Source of the DNA: Candidatus Brevundimonas phytovorans | GTDB taxonomy: Bacteria; Pseudomonadota; Alphaproteobacteria; Caulobacterales; Caulobacteraceae | Direction: 5' to 3' | Assembly: GCA_029203145.1 (NCBI GenBank) | Contig: CP119309.1 | Coordinates: forward strand, 374,501 to 438,500 | DNA: 64,000 bases | Shown: positions 51,361 through 59,593 of the stretch, piece after piece | Layout: every line of letters starts with the position of its first letter | How positions within the stretch are numbered: position 1 is the stretch's first letter | Position numbers and translations under genes: made by a program | The notes under the pieces: model-generated | The model's database searches: none | Told to the model about the DNA's origin: nothing | Seen by the model: only the letters and a program-made list of their open reading frames with translations

Positions 51361-53849
51361 GCGGAGGCGGCCTTGCGCCTCGGGCGGCGCTGGCGGCGCG
51401 GAGGCGGGGGCGGCTGGGTCAGTTGGGCCAGGGCCGCGAAGGGCGAGTCCTTGGGTGGCGGGGCGGGTTGGCCTAGGCGCGGGGCCTTGTCGGCGCGCGG
51501 CAGGCGCAGGGCGATCTGAATGGCCTTGGCCTGTTCGGCGGTCCAGCCCAGTTCGGCCAGGGCTTCGGGCGACAGCGGCGCCTTGCCTGGCGCTAGGTCA
51601 GCCAGGCGTTCCAGCGCTTCGACAGGGGCGCTCCACGACCAGACGGCGCGACGCCCGAAGGCCGACAGCGCGCGAGGAGAGGGGGCAGGCGAGGGCAGGG
51701 GCGCCAAGGCCTCGCCGCCGGGACGGAAGGGTTCGGTCACAAAGGCCTGGGCCAGCAGTCGGGCGCGGGGCTTCAGCACGCCGGGCAGCCAGACGGAGTG
51801 GGCGCCGATGCGGATGGCGAAGGTCTTGACCGTGCGCCGTTCGTGCTGGCTCAGCGCCGTCAGATCGCGCTCGACCTCGGCGCGGGGGATGACGCCGCCC
51901 GCCTCGATCAGGCGGAAGGCCAGGCCGCGCGGCAGGCCGGTCAGGGTCCCGTTGTCGACCGCCTGACGCAGGCGGCGCAGCTCACGCAGGGCGCGCCCGG
52001 CCTCCGACGCCAGCCAGGCCTCGATGCGCCGCTGCGCCCGCTCGCGCGCCGGGACCGGGCCGAGGTCGCCCAGCAGCCGCACGCGCGGGGCGAAGGGATC
52101 GTCGTTGGTGATGCGGGCCGTCAGGGCGCCCTTCCACAGGACATCGCCGCCGCCTGAGCGCGGGTTGGGAATGACGCTGAAGGCCTCGTCGGCCTCCGCC
52201 GCCAGCTTGCCCAGACGTCGCGCGATCTCCGGCCCCACGGCGCGGGTCGCGGCCTGGCGCAGGGCGCGGTCGGCCAGGGCCGAGCCGCCCGCGTCGGGGG
52301 TGAAGCGCACCCCCTCCAGATGGCCGACCACCTCGCCCTCGACCGTGACCTCGCCGTCGTCGGCCACGCCCGCGAGCGTGTCTGAGCGCACGTTCAGCGC
52401 CCGCATCAGGGCCGTGGTGCGCCGATCGACAAAGCGCGCCGTCAGCCGTTCGTGCAGGACGTCAGACAGGCGTTCTTCCAGCGCCTTGGTCTGATCGCGC
52501 CACCCTTGCGCCTGATCCATCCAGTCGGGACGGTTGGCGATATAGGCCAGGGTGCGCACGCCGGCGAGGCGGGCCGACAGCTGGTCGATCTGGCCGTCGT
52601 CGCGGTCCAGATCATTGAAGCGGGGGGCCACCCAGTCCTCGGTCAGGCGCCCGCGACGGCTGGTCAGGGCGGTGAAGATCTCCTTCGACAGGCGGGCGTG
52701 TTCGTCCAGGGTGGTCTTCTGGAAGTCCGGCAGCTGGCAGGTCTCCCACAGCCGCATCAGGGCGCCGCGCGAGCGTGCGACCTTCTTGACGTCCTCATCC
52801 GCCGCGAAGCGCCGCAGCAGGGTCTCGTCCAGGGCCTGGGCCGTCAGCCGCAGGCCGAAGCGTTGAGGCGTCACCGTCAGCGAGCGCAGCAGGTCGGGCA
52901 GGGTGTCGAAGTCCAGTCGTCCGTGACGCCACTCGGCGGCCTCGACCGGATCAAAGCGGTGAGTGACCACCTGTTCGAGGATGTCCTCGTCCAGGTCCTC
53001 GGCCTCGCCGGTGACGCCGAATGTGCCGTCGCGCAGGTGGCGACCGGCGCGCCCGGCGATCTGGCCGATTTCAGACGCGTGCAGCCAGCGGGTGCGCGTG
53101 CCGTCGAACTTCCTCAAGCCCGCAAAGGCGACATGGTCCACGTCCATGTTCAGCCCCATGCCGATGGCGTCGGTGGCGACCAGGAAGTCCACCTCGCCCG
53201 ACTGGAACAGCTCGACCTGGGCGTTGCGGGTGCGGGGGCTGAGCGAGCCCATGACCACGGCGGCCCCGCCCCGCTGACGACGCAGCAGCTCGGCGATGGC
53301 GTAGACGCGCTCGGTGGAGAAGGCGACGACCGCGCTGCGGCGGGGCAGGCGGGTCAGCTTCTTGGAGCCGGCGTAGGACAGGGTGGACAGGCGCTCGCGG
53401 GTGACGATCTCGGCCTCGGGGACCAGGGCGCGGATCAGCGGGGCCATGGTCCCCGCCCCCAGGAACATGGTCTCGAACCGGCCGCGCGCGTGCAGCAGGC
53501 GCTGGGTGAAGACGTGGCCGCGTTCCGGGTCGGCGACCAGCTGGATCTCGTCAATGGCCAGGAACTCGACCTGACGTTCCAGCGGCATGGCCTCGACGGT
53601 GCAGACGAAATAGGCCGGGCGCGGCGGGACGATCTTCTCCTCGCCGGTGATGAGGGCGACGGCGGCGGCCCCGCGCTGCTTGACGATCCGCTCATAGATC
53701 TCGCGCGCCAGCAGGCGCAGCGGCAGACCGATCATGCCCGAGGCGTGACCCAGCATCCGCTCGACCGCCAGATGGGTCTTGCCGGTGTTGGTGGGACCCA
53801 GGATCGCCGTGACGCGCGATGGGGCCATGCCTGCGGAACGGTCGCTCAT
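51357..53849 (-). CDS. Suv3-like DEAD/DExH RNA helicase
   Basis: 830 residues from the ATG at 53849; the in-frame extension to 53936 lacks family character. Walker A is GPTNTGKT (residues 18-25), the Walker B equivalent is DEIQ (100-103) and motif VI is QIAGRAGRH. The GPTNTGKTH form, with VCTVEAM and SYAGSKKLTRLPRRSAVVAFS, marks the alphaproteobacterial relatives of mitochondrial SUV3, which unwinds RNA for degradation. The C-terminal part, beyond about 500, is long and ends in a basic Pro-rich tail that could bind RNA. It is translated with the S4 protein. Confidence 0.9.
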   Translation of the reverse strand: MSDRSAGMAPSRVTAILGPTNTGKTHLAVERMLGHASGMIGLPLRLLAREIYERIVKQRGAAAVALITGEEKIVPPRPAYFVCTVEAMPLERQVEFLAIDEIQLVADPERGHVFTQRLLHARGRFETMFLGAGTMAPLIRALVPEAEIVTRERLSTLSYAGSKKLTRLPRRSAVVAFSTERVYAIAELLRRQRGGAAVVMGSLSPRTRNAQVELFQSGEVDFLVATDAIGMGLNMDVDHVAFAGLRKFDGTRTRWLHASEIGQIAGRAGRHLRDGTFGVTGEAEDLDEDILEQVVTHRFDPVEAAEWRHGRLDFDTLPDLLRSLTVTPQRFGLRLTAQALDETLLRRFAADEDVKKVARSRGALMRLWETCQLPDFQKTTLDEHARLSKEIFTALTSRRGRLTEDWVAPRFNDLDRDDGQIDQLSARLAGVRTLAYIANRPDWMDQAQGWRDQTKALEERLSDVLHERLTARFVDRRTTALMRALNVRSDTLAGVADDGEVTVEGEVVGHLEGVRFTPDAGGSALADRALRQAATRAVGPEIARRLGKLAAEADEAFSVIPNPRSGGGDVLWKGALTARITNDDPFAPRVRLLGDLGPVPARERAQRRIEAWLASEAGRALRELRRLRQAVDNGTLTGLPRGLAFRLIEAGGVIPRAEVERDLTALSQHERRTVKTFAIRIGAHSVWLPGVLKPRARLLAQAFVTEPFRPGGEALAPLPSPAPSPRALSAFGRRAVWSWSAPVEALERLADLAPGKAPLSPEALAELGWTAEQAKAIQIALRLPRADKAPRLGQPAPPPKDSPFAALAQLTQPPPPPRRQRRPRRKAASA

Positions 53850-54113
53850 GTCGGGTTCAAGGTGGAGAAGGGCCGCGGGTTTCTCAAGCGAAACCGCAGA
53901 GGGGCGCCAAGAATGAACAGAAGCTTTCCAGCGCATGGAACGAGCGCGAAACGAATCATGACCGAATCAGCGACACGGCCCGATTCAGGCTTTGTTCCCC
54001 ACAACATATTGTAGCTTAACGGGGATTAATCGCTAGGAGTTTCTTGCCGGGCGCCAAATCGACGGCGCCCATCTTTCCCTCGCCCGCGCGACCGGCTAGT
54101 GACGATCCGAGAC
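53850..54113. other. Intergenic region between helicase gene and tRNA-Arg
   Basis: 264 bases. A hairpin GGGCGCC/GGCGCCC (54049-54070) followed by ATCTTT lies about 44 bases before the tRNA. AACATATTGTAGC at about 54003 and the AT-rich stretch around it probably hold the helicase or tRNA promoter. No gene was recognised. Confidence 0.4.
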
Positions 54114-54190
54114 GGCCCCGTAGCTCAGCTGCATAGAGCAAGGCTTTCCTAAAGCCGAGGTCGGGGGTTGGAGTCCCTCCGGGGTCGCCA
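54114..54190 (+). tRNA. tRNA-Arg (anticodon CCT)
   Basis: 77 bases with encoded CCA. Acceptor GGCCCCG pairs with CGGGGTC (one G-T pair); D arm GCTC/GAGC; anticodon loop TTCCTAA gives CCT, so it reads AGG; T arm GGGGG/CCCTC. The D loop is AGCTGCATA instead of the usual AGCTGGATA and the T loop is TTGGAGT instead of TTCGAxT. Positions 19 and 56 are therefore C and G, an apparent swap of the near-universal G19-C56 pair. Position 27-43 is an A-G mismatch. A run of six T follows directly. Confidence 0.92.
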
Positions 54191-54260
54191 TTTTTTCATT
54201 TGAAAAATCAAGGCAGCTGCGTCTCCTAGCGCGGGCTTGGGCTATGGGAGAGGACGACGG

Positions 54261-54818
54261 ATGCGTCTGGTCGGAATGTCGGGCAGCCTGAGGGCGGCCT
54301 CCTACAACACCGCCCTGCTACGGGCGGCGCAGGGGCTGACGCCCGAAGGGGTGGAACTGGTCGAGGGCTCGATCCGGGGCATTCCCCTGTATGACGGCGA
54401 CGTCGAGCGGGATCAGGGCCTGCCCGAGGCGGTGGTGGCGCTGAAGGCTCTGATCGCCGACTGCGACGGCCTCTTGCTGTTCACGCCCGAATACAACAAC
54501 GGCATCCCTGGCGTGTTCAAGAACGCCATCGACTGGTTGAGCCGCCCGGCCTCGGACATCGAGGGGGTGTTCGGCGGACGGCCGGTGGCGGTGCTGGGCG
54601 CCTCGCCCGGCCCGTTCGGCACGGTGATGAGCCAGGCCGCCTGGTTGCCGGTCCTGCGCACCCTGGGGACCGCGCCCTGGTTCGGCGGGCGGCTGCTGAT
54701 CCCGCACGCTGACGAAGCCTTTGACGCTGAAGGCGGGCTGACGGACGAGGCGGCGCGTCGGCGTCTGGCCCGCTTCATCGGCGGCTTTGTCGCGCATTGC
54801 CGCTCAAGCCGCGGCTGA
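54261..54818 (+). CDS. NAD(P)H-dependent FMN reductase
   Basis: 185 residues from the ATG at 54261, with GAGAGGA upstream. The flavin phosphate loop is GMSGSLRAASYNTALL and the second motif is TPEYNNGIPGVFKNAIDWLSRP. GASPGPFGTVMSQ is also typical of the ChrR/YieF group, which reduces quinones and chromate. It shares the fold with the protein at 26655 but is not a close copy. It ends 14 bases before the convergent ATP-grasp gene, and the tRNA lies just upstream. Confidence 0.9.
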   Translation: MRLVGMSGSLRAASYNTALLRAAQGLTPEGVELVEGSIRGIPLYDGDVERDQGLPEAVVALKALIADCDGLLLFTPEYNNGIPGVFKNAIDWLSRPASDIEGVFGGRPVAVLGASPGPFGTVMSQAAWLPVLRTLGTAPWFGGRLLIPHADEAFDAEGGLTDEAARRRLARFIGGFVAHCRSSRG

Positions 54819-54832
54819 TCGCCTGGGCCGGC

Positions 54833-55999
54833 CTAATCCCGGATGAAGTGGGGCAGGAAGCGCGAGGTGTTGCGGGTGATCAGGCTGACGTCTTCGCGCA
54901 GGCTCATGCCCGCCGCTTCGTCGCCGACGACCCAGGAGCCGACGATGACGTGGTTGCCGTCGAAACTGGGCGGGTTGCACAGGGCCTGACGGATCCAGCG
55001 TCCCTCGCCATAGCCGCCGTCGATGACCTCGGCGGTGCTGCGGCCCTGTTCGATCAGTTCGACGTTGGCGCCCTCGCGTGAGAAGAGCGGCTTGCGGACA
55101 TAGGACGAGCCCAGCGCCGTGTGGGCCGGGTCGTCCTCGAAATAGGCTTCCAGCAGGTTGGGGTGGCCCGCGTGGCGTTCCCACAAAAGCGGCAGGATGG
55201 CCTTGTTGGACAGGATGCTCTTCCACGCCGGTTCCAGCATCAGGACGCCGGCGCCGGGCAGGGGGGCGGCGTAGTCGTCGCGCAGCATCTGCTCCCACGG
55301 ATAGAGCTTGAACAGCGCCTGGATGATCCAGTTCTCGTGATCGACGAACTGACCGTCCGCGTTCAGGCCGATCTGGTCGATGGCGACGAACTGCGGCTCC
55401 AGCCCGGCCTGTTGGGCCAGGTCTTCGAGGAAGCGCACGGTCTGGCGATCCTCGACAAAGTCGGCGTCCGAGCTGAAGTGGACGAAGCCGCCGTTGGGGA
55501 AGATGGCGCGGAAGCGATCGACCAGCTTCTCGTGCAGGCTGTTGAACTGGTCGGCGTCGGCGGGCAGGGCGCCCGCCTTGATCTGATCCTCCAGCCACAG
55601 CCACTGGAAGACGGCGGTCTCGTAGATGCTGGTCGGGGTGTCGGCGTTGTATTCATACAGCTTGGCCGGCCCCGTGCCGTCATAGGCGAAGTCGAAGCGG
55701 CCATAGAGGGACGGGTCGCCCCGTTTCCAGCTGTCGGCCACGTAGTCCCGCATGGGCTCGGGGATGTCGAGCTGCTCCATCAGCCGCTCGGACTGAACCG
55801 CCTCGGCCACCAGATCAAGGCAGAAGCCGTGCAGTTCCTCGGTCGGCGCCTCGATCCCGTCCTCGACCTCGGCCATGGTGAAGGCGTAGGCGGCGGTTTC
55901 GTCCCAATAGAGCTCGCCGCCGGTGTGCCGCCAGGTGAAGCCGAGGCTGTCGGCCTGGGCGTCCCAGTCGGGGCGGGGATCAAGGCGCAGACGCTGCAT
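54833..55999 (-). CDS. Glutathionylspermidine-synthase-like ATP-grasp ligase (YjfC/YgiC family)
   Basis: 388 residues, the length of E. coli YjfC and YgiC. RFDFAYDGTGPAKLYEYNADTP is the pre-ATP-grasp signature, and NKAILPLLW, GSSYVRKPLFSREGANV and YGEGRWIRQAL make up the ATP-grasp core. The amidase half of true glutathionylspermidine synthase is absent. The family forms an amide bond between a carboxylate and an amine; the substrate here is unknown and may not be glutathione or spermidine. It is the last gene of the left arm, 3 bases after the PspA-like gene. Confidence 0.88.
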   Translation of the reverse strand: MQRLRLDPRPDWDAQADSLGFTWRHTGGELYWDETAAYAFTMAEVEDGIEAPTEELHGFCLDLVAEAVQSERLMEQLDIPEPMRDYVADSWKRGDPSLYGRFDFAYDGTGPAKLYEYNADTPTSIYETAVFQWLWLEDQIKAGALPADADQFNSLHEKLVDRFRAIFPNGGFVHFSSDADFVEDRQTVRFLEDLAQQAGLEPQFVAIDQIGLNADGQFVDHENWIIQALFKLYPWEQMLRDDYAAPLPGAGVLMLEPAWKSILSNKAILPLLWERHAGHPNLLEAYFEDDPAHTALGSSYVRKPLFSREGANVELIEQGRSTAEVIDGGYGEGRWIRQALCNPPSFDGNHVIVGSWVVGDEAAGMSLREDVSLITRNTSRFLPHFIRD

Positions 56000-56002
56000 G
56001 GA

Positions 56003-56743
56003 TCAGGCCGGGTCCTTGTCGGGCGTCGCTTGACCAATGCGCGGGGTGACGATGGTCACGTCCTTCTGGGTCAGGCGGGCCAGAACGTCGTCAGCCGACG
56101 AATGGCCGGGCAGGATGCCGGCGTCGCGCAGCTTGGCGTCCAGATCGGCGCCGGTGCGACGGTCTTCCAAGGCCTGGTTCTCGCGCAGTTTTTCTTCCTG
56201 CACGGCCTGACGCTGCTTGATGCGTTGCAGGCTGTCGGCGGCCGAGCCGATGCGCGAGTTGGCGCCGGCCGAGTTCAGGGCCACCGAGGTCTGGGCGCGC
56301 TGGACGGACTCGTTGACCTTGACGATGTCGATCTCGCGACGAAGCGTCTCGATCTTCTGGTCGGTCGCGGTGATGGCGGTGCGCAGGCGCGTCTCGGCCG
56401 TCTTCATGTCCTCGATCAGCGGGCCGCGGGTCGAGATTTCGACTTCCAGTTCGGCGATGCGGCCGGCGACTTCGCGCGCCAGATCGGTCTTGCCCTGACC
56501 CAGGGCCGAGCGGGCCGAGCTCTCGTACTTGGCGATCTGGTCGTGGAAGCTGGCCATTTCGTTTTCGGCCATGCGGCGGCGCGCCACCAGACCAGCCAGG
56601 TCGTCGCGCGCCTTGCCCTGGGCGTTGTCGGCGTCGCGGATTTCCTGATCGAGGATCTTCAGCGCATTGGCGTCGACGACGCCTTGCGCTGCGTCATGTG
56701 TGGCGCCGCGAAACAGGGCGGAGAGTTTTCTGAGCATGGACAT
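56003..56743 (-). CDS. PspA/IM30-family protein (YjfJ-like)
   Basis: 246 residues from the ATG at 56743, with GGAGA 8 bases upstream; a longer reading to 56788 is not needed. Nearly all helix and coiled coil: SMLRKLSALFRGATHDAA is an amphipathic start of the kind that inserts into membranes, and residues about 25-190 form long heptad-rich helices. PspA proteins assemble into ESCRT-III-like rods and stabilise damaged inner membrane. No PspF, PspB or PspC is nearby, which fits the YjfJ branch. It lies between the DUF2170 gene and the ATP-grasp gene. Confidence 0.85.
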   Translation of the reverse strand: MSMLRKLSALFRGATHDAAQGVVDANALKILDQEIRDADNAQGKARDDLAGLVARRRMAENEMASFHDQIAKYESSARSALGQGKTDLAREVAGRIAELEVEISTRGPLIEDMKTAETRLRTAITATDQKIETLRREIDIVKVNESVQRAQTSVALNSAGANSRIGSAADSLQRIKQRQAVQEEKLRENQALEDRRTGADLDAKLRDAGILPGHSSADDVLARLTQKDVTIVTPRIGQATPDKDPA

Positions 56744-56759
56744 GGTGGGGTCTCCGGGA

Positions 56760-57440
56760 TCAGGCGGCGTCGGCGCCGAAGGTTTCACGCAGTTCGGTGG
56801 CGTCGATGGCGTTTTCCGCCAGGGTGCGCAACTCGATCAAAATGGTTTGCAGCGTCGTCTTGCACGACAGTTCGCCCATCAGCTCATAGACGTCCTCGCC
56901 GCCGACATTGGTGATGGCGAAGTTCGACAGGGGCACCACGCGCTGGGCCTTCAGCAGAAACTCGTTGAAGGCGTGGCGGTCGGCCTGTTCGGCCACGGGC
57001 CACAGCAGCACCGAGCAGACGATCTGGGCGCCGCCGACGCTGAGATAGACCGGCAGGTCGCCGTACTCGTGCATGGTGGCCAGCAGCACCGGCTCGGCGC
57101 CTTCCAGCACGCGCAGGGTCATCTCGCCGTCGCGGACCAGGGGCGAGGCGTCCATCGCCGCCTTGATGGCCGGCACGGTCCAGGGGGTTTCGATCACGGC
57201 GTCCATGTGGTGGTCGTCTCCAGAAGGGATAGGGTCAGAAGTGGGGCGGCGCTGCCGCCCGGCAAGATGGGGGCCGCGCGTGGAATCGGTGACAATGGCG
57301 CGGACGGCGGCCTTGACGTCGTCGCGGGCGGCCTCGGGCACCCAGAGCTCCAGCTTGACCAGCCCGGCCTCGCGGCGCGCCTGTCGCCACGCACGGATGC
57401 GCTCGGTCGCGGCGGAGGAGGGGGTAGGGGGTGTGGTCAT
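56760..57440 (-). CDS. DUF2170 (YjfI-like) protein with N-terminal RHH-like segment
   Basis: 226 residues from the ATG at 57440. Residues about 12-50 (ERIRAWRQARREAGLVKLEL, then WVPEAARDDVKAAVRAI) resemble ribbon-helix-helix DNA-binding proteins of antitoxin type. The DUF2170 domain follows from Met79 (57206): TPWTVPAIKAAM, EPVLLATMHEYGDLPVYLSV and VVPLSNFAI. Met79 has its own GGAG, so a short form without the DNA-binding part may also be made. The gene starts 2 bases from the 22-bp near-palindrome and heads the left arm. Confidence 0.78.
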   Translation of the reverse strand: MTTPPTPSSAATERIRAWRQARREAGLVKLELWVPEAARDDVKAAVRAIVTDSTRGPHLAGRQRRPTSDPIPSGDDHHMDAVIETPWTVPAIKAAMDASPLVRDGEMTLRVLEGAEPVLLATMHEYGDLPVYLSVGGAQIVCSVLLWPVAEQADRHAFNEFLLKAQRVVPLSNFAITNVGGEDVYELMGELSCKTTLQTILIELRTLAENAIDATELRETFGADAA

Positions 57441-57442
57441 GT

Positions 57443-57464
57443 TTCATGTAACGCGTAACATGAA
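57443..57464. promoter_or_regulatory. 22-bp near-palindromic operator between the two divergent arms
   Basis: Arms TTCATGT and ACATGAA surround a central ACGCGT; only the two A bases flanking the centre break the symmetry. GTAAC also occurs twice as a direct repeat inside it. It abuts the start codon of the DUF2170 gene on the left and lies 3 bases from a TTGACA (57468-57473) that could be the -35 box for the right arm. One protein bound here could control both arms; the RHH-like DUF2170 protein is a candidate (inference). Confidence 0.65.
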
Positions 57465-57575
57465 CGCTTGACATTGGGCAATGCAGGACGGAATTTCAGG
57501 CCATGATCCGCATCATTCGGTCGCACGGCCTCTGTTCGCTCGCAGTCGGCCTGCGGCAGGCCTAGATAGTCGCCC

Positions 57576-58223
57576 ATGTTCAAGAAGCTTTTCGGACAAT
57601 CGAACAAGGCCGCGCCCGCCCCGGCTCTGGCCATGGTGCGCAACATCACCGTGGGCCGCACCGTGGCGCTGGATCCTCTGGCCTGGCGTCGGCTGGGCGA
57701 CGAGACGCATTTCACCCTGGACCGCGACGTGCTGGACATCACGGCCCAGGGGCTGGTCAGTCTGGATGACGGGACCTTCGTCCACCGCTTCTACACCGAC
57801 GACCACGTCATGCTTCAGGCCATGAGCGCCGATGCGGCGGGCCTCGACTGTTATGATTTTTCGCTGTTCATCCCCTGGACCTCGGCCTATCCGCCCCATG
57901 AGCGCGAGCGCCGCGTCTGGCGCGACCGCCTGTCTGCGCCGGTGTTTCATGGCGCGGCCGAAGACCTGCCCGACTATCCGCGCTTCTGGTTTTCCGAAAG
58001 CGACGCGATCCAGCCGCCCGTCACCCTGTGGGAGACCATCTGGGACGACCGCGCGGCGGCGACGCCCTATGCCAGGATTTTCCAGACCTGCATGCTGTAT
58101 GCGCGGGAACTGGCGGGCGGGCGCGAACTGATGATCGCCCTGGAGCAGCAGCCCGAGGGCGGCGAGACGACGCACGAAATCATGATCGGCATTCCGCTGG
58201 AAATGGCCGAGTTCCGCGCCTGA
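57576..58223 (+). CDS. DUF2491 (YjfK-like) protein
   Basis: 215 residues. It begins MFKKLFGQSNKAA and continues with ITVGRTVALDPLAWRRL, TLDRDVLDITAQGLVSLDD and FIPWTSAYPPHERERRVW, in line with DUF2491/YjfK. It is cytoplasmic with no membrane segments and is mostly beta. Function unknown; the family almost always travels with PspA-like and DUF350 genes. It is first in the right arm. No strong ribosome-binding site is visible. Confidence 0.82.
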   Translation: MFKKLFGQSNKAAPAPALAMVRNITVGRTVALDPLAWRRLGDETHFTLDRDVLDITAQGLVSLDDGTFVHRFYTDDHVMLQAMSADAAGLDCYDFSLFIPWTSAYPPHERERRVWRDRLSAPVFHGAAEDLPDYPRFWFSESDAIQPPVTLWETIWDDRAAATPYARIFQTCMLYARELAGGRELMIALEQQPEGGETTHEIMIGIPLEMAEFRA

Positions 58224-58244
58224 CGGCGCCTGGGGAGAAGCAAG

Positions 58245-58658
58245 ATGTTTGACTGGTTCGGATTTCAGCAAGGGGCGATCGCCTTCCTGATCGCCTTCGC
58301 CATGGCCGGGGTCTTCACCGTGGCGTTCAAGCTGATCTACCAGTGGGTCACGCCGTATCACGAGCATACCCTGATCCGCGAAGGCAACACCGCCGCCGCC
58401 ATTGCCCTGGGCGGCGCCCTGATCGGCTATGTCCTGCCCCTGGCCTCGGCCCTGTCGCACACTGTCAGCCTGATGGAGTTCGCGGCCTGGGCCCTGCTGG
58501 CCGGCGTGATCCAGATCCTGGTCTTTGTCACCATCAGCCGCATGGCCTTCCGCAACCTGGTCGTTCGGATCGAGGCGGGCGAGATCGCGGCCGCGGTCTA
58601 TCTGGCCGCCATCTCCATCTGCGTCGGGCTGCTGAACGCCGCCTGCATGACGGCGTAA
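58245..58658 (+). CDS. DUF350 (YjfL-like) membrane protein
   Basis: 137 residues with GGGGAGAAG upstream. Four membrane segments (about 9-31, 48-68, 79-100 and 113-134) in two repeated halves, each a DUF350 unit: FKLIYQWVTPYHEH, REGNTAAAIALGGALIGYVLPLASAL and the matching second half with ISRMAFRNLVVRIEAGEIAAAVYLA. It sits in the inner membrane. Its role is unknown; association with PspA-like and ATP-grasp genes suggests a part in membrane integrity. Confidence 0.9.
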   Translation: MFDWFGFQQGAIAFLIAFAMAGVFTVAFKLIYQWVTPYHEHTLIREGNTAAAIALGGALIGYVLPLASALSHTVSLMEFAAWALLAGVIQILVFVTISRMAFRNLVVRIEAGEIAAAVYLAAISICVGLLNAACMTA

Positions 58659-58663
58659 GCGCG

Positions 58664-59275
58664 ATGACCGATCCCACGCCGAATGAAACCAGAACCATGC
58701 GCAAACTGAAGCGCTCGCGCGTCCTGCACGTCAGCAGCCTGATGGCCACCGCCAGCTTCTCTCTGGCCGCCTGCGGCGCGCCCCAGGTCGCCGCGCCCGA
58801 GCCTGATCCGGTTCAGGCCTATACTTCGCTGGACGAGTGCCGCGCCGCCAACGACATCTCGGACGCCGAGTGCGATGCGGCTCAGGCCGCCGCCCAGAAG
58901 GCCGCCGCCGAGACCGCGCCGCGCTACGCCACCCAATCCGAATGCGAAGGCCAGTGGGGGCCCTCGCAGTGCCAACCCAACCAGAGCGGCGGCGGGTCCT
59001 TCTTCACGCCGCTGCTGACGGGCTTCATCATCGGTCAGATGCTGGACGGCGGGCGCTATCGCGGCGGCGGACCGCTGTATCGTGACCGCGACGGCCAGTA
59101 TTCCAACGGTCACGGCGGCGGCTATACCTATCGCGACTATCGCACCGGCAAGACCCTGACCAACGGCCGCGAGCACGGCGACGTGGCCCGTCAGGCCCCC
59201 AGCCGGGTGCAGAGCCGCACCACCGTCGTCTCGCGCGGCGGCTTCGGCGGCGGCGGCCGCGGCTACGGCGGCTGA
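58664..59275 (+). CDS. DUF1190 (YgiB/YjfM-like) lipoprotein
   Basis: 203 residues from 58664, or 192 from the ATG at 58697; the second gives a more usual lipoprotein signal. The lipobox is SLAAC. The mature protein has YTSLDECRAANDISDAECDAA, ETAPRYATQSECEGQWGPSQC, GGGSFFTPLLTGFIIGQML and a Gly/Arg-rich end with VVSRGGFGG, matching YgiB and YjfM. The four Cys after the lipobox are in the usual spacing. In E. coli, ygiB is paired with the ATP-grasp gene ygiC, and both families occur here. Confidence 0.88.
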   Translation: MTDPTPNETRTMRKLKRSRVLHVSSLMATASFSLAACGAPQVAAPEPDPVQAYTSLDECRAANDISDAECDAAQAAAQKAAAETAPRYATQSECEGQWGPSQCQPNQSGGGSFFTPLLTGFIIGQMLDGGRYRGGGPLYRDRDGQYSNGHGGGYTYRDYRTGKTLTNGREHGDVARQAPSRVQSRTTVVSRGGFGGGGRGYGG

Positions 59276-59278
59276 ACC

Positions 59279-59527
59279 ATGGCGACCGAAACCGTTCACA
59301 TTGTTCAGGCCTATGTTCAGGCCAAGAACGGCGTCGTGCGCGCCGAGCCCCAGATTGGCTGCAAGGACGCCGAGGAGGCCCGACGCAAGGCCGAGCGCCT
59401 GGCCCCCCTGCGGCATGGGGTGGTCGCCTTCACCGTCTCGGCCGACACCGAACTGGGGGACTACGACGAGGAGGCCGAAATCCTGTTCAAGGCCGGCGTC
59501 CTGCCGCCGCCTTTCGGTGAGGAATAG
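59279..59527 (+). CDS. Small hypothetical protein in the right arm
   Basis: 82 residues, starting 3 bases after the DUF1190 stop and so probably in the same transcript. Begins ATETVHIVQAYVQAKNGVVR and contains GCKDAEEARRKAERLAPLR and GVVAFTVSADTELGDYDEEAEILFK (split by a strand-helix-strand order). No signal peptide, no Cys pairs, no recognised domain; an alpha/beta fold is likely. It is not part of the E. coli yjf set. Confidence 0.65.
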   Translation: MATETVHIVQAYVQAKNGVVRAEPQIGCKDAEEARRKAERLAPLRHGVVAFTVSADTELGDYDEEAEILFKAGVLPPPFGEE

Positions 59528-59593
59528 AGGCCCGAGGCGGTTGCATCCGTCGCCTTCGGCGCTAGAGAGCGTGCTTCAGACGAGGAGCGGCGC

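Noticed and set aside
56003..56743. Classical Psp phage-shock operon
   Set aside because: No pspF, pspB or pspC is present; the neighbours identify the YjfJ branch of PspA proteins.
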